This document shows positions 55,001 to 58,269 of a stretch of DNA of 64,000 bases, piece by piece. A model generated the notes under the pieces. It was not told where the DNA came from. It made no database searches and saw only the letters and a list, made by a program, of their open reading frames with translations. This stretch comes from Cristatella mucedo (lineage: Eukaryota > Bryozoa > Phylactolaemata > Cristatellidae). Both the position numbers and the translations under genes were made by a program. The stretch lies in assembly GCA_009760855.2 (NCBI GenBank), contig WPIO01000059.1:972001-1036000 (forward strand), written 5' to 3'. How positions within the stretch are numbered: position 1 is the first letter of the stretch; the number at the start of each line of letters is the position of its first letter.

Positions 55001-57451
55001 GAAATTTACTTCATTTGATTCCTTGAACCGAAACTAAAGCACCTGCATGCAGTCAACATTGAACACACAGCAAGTCGGCAGCCGATGGCAGCAGTGGTCT
55101 TGCTTGCATCATTACATAGGTGAATGCACACACAATAAACGATTTCCAATACCGATAAATTTTAAATGGGTAATTTGAACGGGCATTTGCACCCTTTAGG
55201 TGTAACCAGATCTGAACGAGCTTTTCACTCAAGTTGCGGAGTCAATGGGACCATCGCAGCGCCACAGCCAGAGCTGGCAATCTAGGATTGAAGCAGGGTC
55301 GAGCTCTAGGTCAAATACTGCTCGAGTGGGCAAAAACTAGTGCAAATGGCTGGCTCTTTCAGCATACCCTAGAGCGACTAGATGGAATGGACGACCATTT
55401 ACAAAAGCCAAGTAGCCCATAGATTATAAATGGTAGCTGTTGATATGGAAATACAGGTGCACGAAAATAGAATCTTCCCCAGGGATCCGTGCATGCCTTG
55501 CGGCAGGCGAGATAAGGCCCATGGCAGAGAAGACAGTGCAACAATGCAACACAGCTGCTGCACTGTGAACTGTCGGATGTTGACTGCGAACAGGGATGCT
55601 GCAGCAGTGAAAAAGGAGGTCAATGTCGGCTCCTTAAACAGCGTCATTCATAAAAAGATAATAAAATAGAATTCATTTGCATAGCACCCCAAGAGAACTT
55701 AATCTCTATTTAGGTGTTTCACACATGCCTCGGGGCTCGAGCCCACGACCTCAGCCAGACCTTGGTCCCCGGGGCGAGAGCAGCACGGCAAAGCAGTAAA
55801 AGAGCCAGCCTTAGCGTCGTCTATCACCCCACTTGCAGCTGGCGTCCGATTGGATGAGCCACTTAATTTAGGCCACCGAAAGAGCACAGATCACCCAAAT
55901 CGTAATAAACGCTTTTAGAGATCTCGCGACAGGTCGAGCTTATAGCACGAACCAAGAACTAATGAGAGGTGGTGCCACCATCAACATTTCTGCATAAGCC
56001 CGGGTATGATAATGAGATCGTTGGCACAGAGGAGCAAATGGCCCTTAGACTACTGGATAAAAATAGAGGCCATCAAACACGGCACTGTCACCTAGCAATG
56101 GTAAATGCAATGACAGGCACGAGTTCGAGAAGGGCAGGATAGTAACATAACAACAAGCGGAGACTTGACGTCCTCACTGAGGGAAGACCAGTTTCGACGC
56201 CTTGGCAAGCTTTTACTTGAGAGTCATGGCAAACGAAGTTGCCCGGCTAATTATTCCAACTCAGCAAGTGACACGACATACGGGCGGCAGCTGGCAAGGC
56301 CGGCAGTCCTTGCCAGCTTGCCGGTGGCAAGCAGTCCACACCGGACCGGCAGAAGCCGACCCTTAGCGACCGCCCCATCGAGCAGGCGGCATAGCCGCCA
56401 GCCAAGCTGAGCAAGCTAGCTGGGAGATGGTAGCGCGTAAACAGGCTGTCAAACTAGTGGCCCAACCGAAGCGTTCGCAGGAGTGCATCATCCATCGCAC
56501 GAGCTTTCACCGTTCAGTGGGCTGGCGGCGGCTGCGGTGGCACTGTCCATGTGCACGAATCTTGTTCGGGCAAGGGCTAGCGGTCCTGGATTGCAATCGA
56601 CGAAGCAGGCGTTTCTATGCGGTCCCACTGAGGGCCGATGCCGCAAAGCAGCTGACAGAAACGTCGTAGGCGAGGCATCCACCCACCCACCCACCCACCC
56701 ACCCTCGCCCCGAGTACGATGACTACAGGTGGCTGGGTCAAGAGGCTGAAGATCGGCCGCTGCTTTGCAGTGAGTGCGGCCGGTTGACAACGGTGAAAAT
56801 GGTGACAATGAAGACAAAAGCCGAAGCTTCGCGCCATTTTCTTAATTCCAAAAAAGGCTGGCTAAAATCGAGCAGTACGCACCAGCCAAGAGCTTGGATA
56901 GCAGCGACTTGTCGCCAGTGACGGCCGCCGTGTGCACCGGCGACGAGCGCCTCTGCGGCGGCTCCTTTGAAGTGGAATCCTCGCCGCCGCCGCCGCCGTC
57001 GCCTCGGCTCTGGAGCGCAGCAGCGCATGGTGGCAGTCACGAGCGAGCAGCAGCTGCAGCGCCAGCCGCTGACGCTGCTGCTCCGTCCGCGATGCCGCCG
57101 GGAGACAGCTCTGCAGAGCTGTCTCCCGAGCTAGAGTAGACGGCTCTGTAGAGCGCCGTCGCTCTCGTGCACTCGGCTCCGCAATCAGCAGCGGCAGCAG
57201 CAACACACTCGCTGCCAAAGGTCAGCGCGCGATCGCTTCCCTTCGTCCAGCGGGCACGGCGGTCGCGCGCGCGCGCGCGACTCGTGCGCGCGGTGCCATT
57301 CGGCAACGGGTGCGGATCAACGGGCGAATTTCGCGAATTTCTCGTCAAAGAAAGGAGACCAACCGAGCACAAGTACCTCCGCGTCCGCCGCGCGCTCCTC
57401 GCCTTGCTGCTGAGTCCCTGCTTTGCCTTCGGTGTCCAGCGACGCTGCCAT
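24195..57451 (-). CDS. INVS: Inversin (nephrocystin-2), 15 exons
   Basis: Inversin is an ankyrin and IQ-motif scaffold of the proximal cilium (the inversin compartment). It binds calmodulin and modulates Dishevelled/planar-polarity signalling; its loss causes situs and kidney defects in vertebrates. Exons in coding order: 57377-57451, 56883-57009, 52539-52711, 51651-51824, 50171-50236, 47441-47704, 45951-46133, 45495-45666, 44223-44433, 43924-44004, 41259-41583, 40903-40994, 28086-28235, 26033-26304, 24195-24556. All 14 junctions agree in phase and give about 908 residues against 1065 in human. Exons 2-11 follow human inversin ankyrin repeats in order, including VHTAAVTGDK, NIGIPDIEGR and ALSIAAIQDIAA. 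Three IQ motifs follow, then FNFALEQYYPP. The first exon and the exact stop are the least certain parts. Confidence 0.94.
25110..25470 (-). mobile_element. LINE-A 3' fragment
   Basis: (TAA)n, tail hairpin and about 290 bp of family 3' sequence in reverse orientation, in inversin intron 14. Confidence 0.92.
25471..26032. other. Inversin intron, possible old repeat
   Basis: GAAAGAAATTAAGTTTTCTGAGGG at about 25748-25771 looks like a worn SINE/LINE tail. The motif GAACGCCTGTAACC at about 25671 recurs at 28834. Nothing else recognised. Confidence 0.45.
26033..26304 (-). CDS. INVS: Inversin exon 14 (IQ motifs 2-3)
   Basis: Acceptor CACGCCCAG, donor G|GTGAGC (phase 1). It completes IQ2 (IQNAWKMYKFRAKG across the junction) and carries IQ3 (ACTIQLAWRKFYRRR). 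HMWDPAAISTKQRTLMDRIY follows. The frame stays open to 25953, so a read-through end is an alternative, but the canonical donor and phase favour splicing. Confidence 0.9.
26900..26965 (-). mobile_element. SINE S2 3' fragment
   Basis: TCAGCTGATTTAGCAGCCTC and AGAGGAGCCTTAACCGCCAT are the S2 end in reverse. Confidence 0.6.
27003..27792 (+). mobile_element. LINE-A, 5'-truncated, with a second tail appended
   Basis: Well-kept C-terminal region: QLVQNSAARLVCRERRRCHI, WLPVKQRIDLEVVLLTFRSL and FSSCAPKAWNSLP, ending FRIAFSGSL. Then the tail with (ATT)n at 27676-27706. A further tail copy at 27711-27792 follows directly. Over 27060-27464 the frame is open, so this is one of the youngest-looking copies, but it has no catalytic domain. 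Confidence 0.92.
27795..27905 (-). mobile_element. SINE S2 fragment
   Basis: Minus strand: CCGCGATAGCCCAGGAGGTA head and B box GGTTCGAATCC. Confidence 0.72.
28086..28235 (-). CDS. INVS: Inversin exon 13 (basic linker, start of IQ motif 2)
   Basis: Acceptor CGGCTCTAG, donor AT|GTGAGT; phase 2 on both sides fits exons 12 and 14. Encodes RKKKDEISEEERILRDARQK, then RLDYFRIRHDAATRIQNAWK. Its basic, charged helix resembles the ELRLQIIQRERRRKELFRK stretch before IQ2 in human. It is too short to stand out as an open frame. Confidence 0.88.
29220..29375. repeat. Degenerate GTGGTCGG-type repeat
   Basis: Irregular reiteration of GGCGTGGTCGGA-like units. It produces Thr/Pro/Arg-rich chance frames. Confidence 0.75.
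29698..29778 (-). mobile_element. LINE-A-like tail, diverged
   Basis: GTAATAATAAAAATAATAT then CCCCCTCAGAGATCTTGATC and AAGGCACTTTACAT. Confidence 0.7.
30003..30566 (-). mobile_element. LINE-A 3' fragment with internal duplication
   Basis: Tail and 3' region at 30003-30400. From about 30410 the segment with GGTTAGTGGTAGC...ATGCACAGGGTCAGCATGCA is repeated, indicating two overlapping copies or a duplication. Confidence 0.85.
31065..31165. repeat. (TTATT)n-type AT-rich repeat
   Basis: About 100 bp of TTATTATTATT and TTATTT variants. Confidence 0.93.
31378..31450 (-). mobile_element. LINE-A 3' tail fragment
   Basis: (TAA)n then GCACTTGATAAAGCGCCCTC and CTAGGCGCTTTACATTTGG. Confidence 0.88.
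31487..31583. repeat. 33-bp tandem repeat, 3 copies
   Basis: Unit starts AATTCGGCGGCTGCGCTCGC and ends ACAGCGAGTCTTT. The unit length is a multiple of three, so frames stay open through it. Confidence 0.92.
31893..32000. repeat. Two poly-C tracts
   Basis: About 18 C at 31896-31913 and about 11 C at 31987-31998, flanking a short unique segment. A similar tract lies at 32896-32908. Confidence 0.9.
32001..33110. other. CpG-rich intron segment
   Basis: Chance frames on both strands are Arg/Ala/Ser-rich and lack motifs. No promoter or exon can be assigned. It is a CpG-island-like stretch inside inversin intron 12. Confidence 0.45.
33115..33345. repeat. Purine (GA)-rich low-complexity tract
   Basis: About 230 bp of AGAGAGAGG-type purine-only sequence. 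A shorter one lies at 34195-34275. Confidence 0.95.
33448..33602 (+). mobile_element. SINE S1
   Basis: AGTTTGGCCCAGTGGTTAAG head, GTCGTGGGCTCGAGCCC B-box region, GAAGCGCATGAATAAAGATT tail and AT-rich end. Confidence 0.8.
34620..34690 (-). mobile_element. SINE S2 3' fragment
   Basis: ATTAGCTCAACAGCCTCACT and AGAAGAGCCTTTATGGCTGC match the reverse of the S2 end. Confidence 0.6.
34783..34818. repeat. (TA)n microsatellite
   Basis: Short interrupted TA run. Confidence 0.9.
35276..35405 (+). mobile_element. SINE S1, near complete
   Basis: GGTTTTGTCTAGCGGTCAAG head, GTGGGCTCGAGCCCC, GAAGCGCCTGAATAGAGATC, TTCTCTTGGGGCGCTATACA. Confidence 0.85.
35406..36857. other. Inversin intron, unassigned
   Basis: From 35425 a plus-strand frame reads ELKDIVRLRARCSN then HKWASELREAF before a stop, possibly an old LINE 5' relic. 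The rest holds CAGCAG-rich sequence (36320-36400) and nothing recognised. Confidence 0.4.
36858..37016 (-). mobile_element. SINE S1
   Basis: Minus strand: TGGTTAGGCCCAGCGGTCAA head, GTGGGCTTGAGGCCC, and the tail ending CGCTATGCAAACGAA. Confidence 0.8.
37055..37330 (+). mobile_element. LINE-A 3' fragment
   Basis: From ATTTAGGACAGAATTTAGTG through the hairpin tail to interrupted (ATT)n. Confidence 0.92.
37466..38570 (-). mobile_element. LINE-B non-LTR retrotransposon, 5'-truncated, broken
   Basis: Distinct family. The 3' end (37466-37620, minus strand) reads GTGAGTGCGCTATGCAAAAC ... GGAGTTACAGACGGAGACAC and ends in ACATT repeats. The reverse transcriptase C-terminal part KLGWLPVDQRIRSKFFALT lies near 37930-38010. 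The catalytic [11 protein letters not shown] is at about 38490-38520, followed by [10 protein letters not shown]. Frameshifts and stops are present. Confidence 0.87.
38904..40180 (-). mobile_element. LINE-A, long 5'-truncated copy, broken
   Basis: Minus strand from the diverged tail at 38904-38970 up to the reverse-transcriptase catalytic region (GFHLYADDTQL near 39960-39990) and [18 protein letters not shown] upstream of it. The segment 39648-39947 still reads [20 protein letters not shown]. Stops and shifts elsewhere. Confidence 0.9.
40330..40560 (-). pseudogene. LINE endonuclease relic
   Basis: On the minus strand EYLGDFNIDFDNPTDC at about 40403-40450 carries the GDFNID motif of apurinic-type LINE endonucleases. 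A stop lies just before and after. It sits upstream of the LINE-A copy 38904-40180 in the same orientation, so it may be the remnant of that element's 5' half. Confidence 0.65.
40850..40880. repeat. (TAA)n microsatellite beside inversin exon 12
   Basis: About ten TAA units starting 23 bp beyond the exon 12 donor. No LINE body is attached. Confidence 0.95.
40903..40994 (-). CDS. INVS: Inversin exon 12 (IQ motif 1)
   Basis: Acceptor CATGTGCAG, donor AG|GTGAGA (phase 2). Together with the end of exon 11 it forms SKLQAAWRGYRVRKAF, a calmodulin-binding IQ motif, then DRKELMMRHEQLKKDAA as in human. Confidence 0.96.
41259..41583 (-). CDS. INVS: Inversin exon 11 (last ankyrin repeats)
   Basis: Acceptor CGTGCTGCAG, donor CAG|GTGAGC, 108 codons. 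TPLHCAAYGGHVSCLSALAE, CALHWACSAGRLEAVRLLVD and ESYTPLDCALVGEHHDVALY lead to the signature GALSIAAIQDIAASKLQ. Confidence 0.97.
41800..41944 (-). mobile_element. SINE S1, near complete
   Basis: Minus strand: TGGTTTGGTCTAGCGGTTAA, GTGCTCGCCCCGACCAAGG, ATGGGCTCGAGCCCC, GAAGCGCCTGAATAGAGATT, GGGGTGCTATATAAATGAAT. The clearest full S1 copy. Confidence 0.9.
42215..43200 (+). mobile_element. LINE-A-like, highly degenerate
   Basis: CATTTCCATGCAGATGATGC is a worn catalytic-motif region, and GACCACACCAGCTTCACTAT and CACCGCCCTGCACTGGCTCC follow the family order. No frame survives. Confidence 0.75.
43924..44004 (-). CDS. INVS: Inversin exon 10 (ankyrin)
   Basis: Short exon between acceptor TTGCAG and donor GG|GTACGA: AALNGHAFICQILIKYGIDP then NVRDFSG. 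Human has AALGGNADVCQILIENKINP, NVQDYAG. Phase 2 on both sides. Confidence 0.93.
44223..44433 (-). CDS. INVS: Inversin exon 9 (ankyrin)
   Basis: Acceptor AATTTCCAG, donor TG|GTGCGT. LHAAALSGCVDTVRLLLDGF, HTPLFRACDVGHTDIVQVLI and ENGARVDALDDEGRSPLHW follow the human order. Confidence 0.96.
44635..44775 (-). mobile_element. LINE-A 3' fragment, diverged
   Basis: CTCTTTCTACGCACTTTACA and TGCTGCAAAGGAAGCACAAT in reverse orientation. Confidence 0.75.
44905..45148 (+). mobile_element. LINE-A 3' fragment
   Basis: TGTGCTTATGCGTGCTGACA through AAAGTGCCTAGAAAGAGACT, GAGGGCGCTATATAAAATGC and (ATT)n. Confidence 0.88.
45495..45666 (-). CDS. INVS: Inversin exon 8 (ankyrin)
   Basis: Acceptor TTGCTAG, donor G|GTGCGT (phase 1). 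ETVEVFLSHQTVVDEPDVDG then RTALMWAALKGANRVIRT, matching ETVKVFLKHPSVKDDSDLEG and RTSFMWAAGKGSDDVLRT. Confidence 0.94.
45757..45892. repeat. 35-bp tandem repeat, nearly 4 copies
   Basis: Unit begins GCCACTGCCTCGGCCCGCCG and ends ACAAAGAACTAAGCT. Lies in the inversin intron between exons 7 and 8. Confidence 0.92.
45951..46133 (-). CDS. INVS: Inversin exon 7 (ankyrin)
   Basis: Acceptor CAATTGCAG, donor GCG|GTGCGT, 61 codons. NSFRTSLHWAAATGHARIVQ and SNGATPLHYAAQSDFA match LFRTPLHWAALLGHAQIVH and SQGATPLHYAAQSNFA. Confidence 0.95.
46134..46821. other. Inversin intron, nothing recognised
   Basis: A GGGCCACGACCC triplet repeat at about 46706-46740 is the only structure seen. Confidence 0.5.
46822..47153 (+). 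mobile_element. LINE-A 3' fragment
   Basis: CTGCGTCAGAACATCCCCTG, ACCACATTTAAAAGGAACCT and the complete tail with (ATT)n. Confidence 0.93.
47441..47704 (-). CDS. INVS: Inversin exon 6 (ankyrin)
   Basis: Acceptor GTTTACAG, donor CTG|GTGAGA, 88 codons. DSNIGIPDIEGRTPLHWAAA is nearly identical to the human segment. An Ala/Ser/Thr-rich insertion follows, then VINWQDYEGRTALHVAAASG. Confidence 0.95.
47705..48007. other. Inversin intron, possible LINE relic
   Basis: GTCCTGCTCCAAAATGATGTTTCGCTGGATGACCA at 47892-47926 resembles the LVFQNDLSLDDH region of LINE-A. Otherwise nothing. Confidence 0.5.
48008..48606 (-). mobile_element. LINE-A, 5'-truncated
   Basis: Minus strand with clean tail, then WLQPISL.../CRSLLGPFILW-type C-terminal sequence ending at AGACAAGC. 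Confidence 0.92.
48610..49067 (+). mobile_element. LINE-A-like, degenerate, in opposite orientation to its neighbour
   Basis: TTAGTCCAGTGCATTTTCGA, CCACTTTTCTCAGGCTCGCA and a well-kept 3' end at 48962-49067 (AAAGCGCCTAGAGAGAGATT, then (ATT)n). With 48008-48606 it forms a head-to-head pair. Confidence 0.8.
49090..49213 (+). mobile_element. LINE-B 3' end fragment
   Basis: GCGTACCGAAAGCCGCTTAG, GTGCGCTATACAAAACTCTC, GGAGTTACAGATGGAGATAC and terminal ATTACATTACAT. Confidence 0.9.
49245..49580 (+). mobile_element. LINE-A-like composite, degenerate
   Basis: TTTGGAACTTGCTCCCGACT and ATGACATTTAAAAACAAGCT (plus strand), interrupted by a reverse-strand tail remnant at 49365-49445 and closed by AAAGTGACTAGATGAAGAGATTC. 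Confidence 0.65.
49584..49682. repeat. (GTAT)n / (GCAT)n microsatellite
   Basis: TATGTATGTATGCATG-type tetranucleotide run. Confidence 0.93.
49683..50045 (-). mobile_element. LINE-B 3' fragment
   Basis: GTCTGTAACTACACAAAGCC, CACAGCCTGAGCGGATTTCA and AAAGCTTCTGTCACCAACGG parallel 37500-37830. Confidence 0.85.
50171..50236 (-). CDS. INVS: Inversin exon 5 (ankyrin)
   Basis: 22 codons between acceptor CATTACAG and donor CAG|GTGAAT: RTPLHWAASFGNVEHTKILI, against QTALHWSAYYNNPEHVKLLI in human. Confidence 0.93.
50250..50375. repeat. Degenerate 20-bp tandem repeat beside inversin exon 5
   Basis: Units like GTACGTAAGCACGTGACGGC in the intron immediately upstream (coding sense) of exon 5. Confidence 0.8.
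50558..51069. mobile_element. LINE-A tail (+) fused to a LINE-A 3' fragment (-)
   Basis: A diverged plus-strand tail (50558-50632) meets a clean minus-strand copy (50632-51069) at a shared (ATA)n run. This gives a tail-to-tail arrangement. Confidence 0.87.
51120..51190 (+). mobile_element. SINE S2 3' fragment
   Basis: TGCAAGCAGTGGCTACAGCC then AAGCCTCTTCTGCTGCTACAT. Confidence 0.6.
51340..51402. repeat. (GA)n microsatellite
   Basis: About 60 bp of uninterrupted GA. Confidence 0.97.
51651..51824 (-). CDS. INVS: Inversin exon 4 (ankyrin repeats 3-4)
   Basis: Acceptor TTTTTCCAG, weak donor AAG|GTCGGA, 58 codons. LHLATRHRSAKCLRLLIKQ and GPGELDGQDANK match LHLTTRHKSPKCLALLLKF and APGEVDTQDKNK. 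Confidence 0.93.
51971..52018. repeat. (CA)n microsatellite
   Basis: About 48 bp of alternating CA, followed by GCATGCATGCAT. Confidence 0.97.
52539..52711 (-). CDS. INVS: Inversin exon 3 (ankyrin repeats 1-2)
   Basis: Acceptor GTCGGCAG, donor AAG|GTCAGT. DQYGRTPLMYSVLGDRIDCA aligns with DQFGRTPLMYCVLADRLDCA of human inversin, then NAKDQQGRTALHWAAHK. Confidence 0.95.
53067..53235 (+). mobile_element. SINE S2, near complete
   Basis: ACCGCGATAGCCCAGGAGGT head, B box GGATTCGAATCC, body with GCAGCGGTGACAGCCGCTAA and end GTTAAATCAGCTAATA. Confidence 0.82.
53655..54362 (+). mobile_element. LINE-A, 5'-truncated
   Basis: C-terminal reverse-transcriptase region with an open frame over 53748-54143 (HWLPVKQRIDFKVVSLPFTS, LFITAFSGSL), then a diverged tail (AAAGTGCCTAGAAAGAG) and (ATT)n. 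Confidence 0.9.
54363..55654. other. Inversin intron 2, nothing recognised
   Basis: No exon, LINE, SINE or long simple repeat recognised on either strand. Confidence 0.5.
55655..55782 (-). mobile_element. SINE S1
   Basis: Minus strand: GACCAAGGTCTGGCTGAGGT, GTGGGCTCGAGCCCC, then the tail with TAGAGATTAAGTTCTCTTGG and GGGTGCTATGCAAATGAATT. Confidence 0.83.
55783..56882. other. Inversin intron 2 (5' part), little recognised
   Basis: An (ACCC)n run at about 56683-56704. Otherwise no feature recognised. Confidence 0.5.
56883..57009 (-). CDS. INVS: Inversin exon 2 (first ankyrin helix)
   Basis: Acceptor TGCGCTCCAG, donor G|GTGCGT (phase 1). A Gly-rich start is followed by SSPVHTAAVTGDKSLLSKLL, which matches the SQVHAAAVNGDKGALQRLI of human inversin. 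Confidence 0.85.
57099..57128. repeat. 30-bp perfect palindrome in inversin intron 1
   Basis: CGGGAGACAGCTCTG and its exact reverse complement with no spacer, followed by a second, weaker palindrome around GACGGCTCTGTAGAGC. Confidence 0.95.
57264..57279. repeat. (CG)8 run
   Basis: Eight alternating CG dinucleotides in inversin intron 1, with more CG-rich sequence just downstream. Confidence 0.95.
57292..57307. promoter_or_regulatory. Possible RFX X-box
   Basis: GGTGCC-ATTC-GGCAAC is an imperfect inverted repeat resembling the X-box (GTTGCC, short spacer, GGCAAC) bound by RFX factors at ciliary genes. One half matches fully, the other 5 of 6. The 4-base spacer is longer than usual, so this is tentative. 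Confidence 0.35.
57377..57451 (-). CDS. INVS: Inversin exon 1 (proposed start)
   Basis: ATG at 57451-57449 with G at -3 and G at +4. 25 codons (MAASLDTEGKAG...) end in phase 0 at GAG|GTACTT, which fits the phase-0 acceptor of exon 2. The residues are not conserved, so this rests on phase, context and position only. Confidence 0.55.
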
Positions 57452-57785
57452 TACTTGATGTCGTTTTCCGTGCGCATCGTCACACCGCAGACACCTGAAA
57501 GATACGCTAGGGATAGCCCAAGAATGGGATAAACCGCGCCATAATGCGTAATCAGCAGCCTCAGCTTTTCGACGCTAGTTAGTTATTAATTTTATTAATT
57601 TTAGCCGAACAATAACCTCTTTGGGTAAATCCTCAAGATAAGAGCAATCGGCTAAGCCTACAAAAGTACGGCGCTAGGCTCAGAAACCGGAGGCGGTCGG
57701 TGGAAGGAGGAGGGCTCTTCAGCCGCTTCTCTGGTTGCGGAGGCGCATTTATGTTCTCCGCCAGCTGCGGCTTCACCGATGTGCG
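57452..57785. promoter_or_regulatory. Putative bidirectional promoter between inversin and RPAP3
   Basis: 334 bp separate the two proposed start codons on opposite strands. The region has an AT-rich patch (57585-57604) and otherwise mixed composition. There is no clear TATA box at a standard position and no CCAAT box. Transcription starts for both genes should lie here or in untranslated sequence at its edges. Confidence 0.6.
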
Positions 57786-57944
57786 ATGGATGCTACGAAA
57801 TTCATTCAGCTGCAAAACGAGATAAAAGTAAACCAAGTCGAATTGCAGGACTACCTGAAAGACCTTGAAAACTGGGAGAATGAAATTCAAGCGAAGGAGA
57901 AGGCTCTGAAGGAGAAACCGGCCGGCGTAGTCAAGGACTCCGCG
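57786..57944 (+). CDS. RPAP3: RPAP3 exon 1
   Basis: ATG at 57786-57788 (MDATKFIQLQNEIK) is chosen because the homology starts here. 53 codons, donor GCG|GTACTC. The same frame is open upstream to 57735, but those residues are not conserved. Confidence 0.88.
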
Positions 57945-58173
57945 GTACTCGTCCTCGCAGTTTGTTGCCCGTGCATTGCACCGCATTCCAGCTTCTGTTC
58001 GTCGTTCGTCTTCGACTGCGCATTTCCCACCGCTTTTGCTCGCTTTTTATTATGGTGTCTATTTTTCTTTCATTGCATGCATCATCTGCTTCCATTTCGC
58101 CAAACTGTGGTACGCGGGACTGTCTTGGCGTAGCTACCTCTCTCTCCCCCTCTCTCTCTCTCTCTCTCTCTCG

Positions 58174-58226
<53 letters not shown>

Positions 58227-58234
58227 TCCCTCTC

Positions 58235-58269
<35 letters not shown>

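Noticed and set aside
57037-57372. Inversin start at the ATG at 57372
   Set aside because: It is in the frame of exon 2 but hits a TGA at 57039-57037 and has no good donor before it. The ATG at 57451 with a phase-0 donor fits better.
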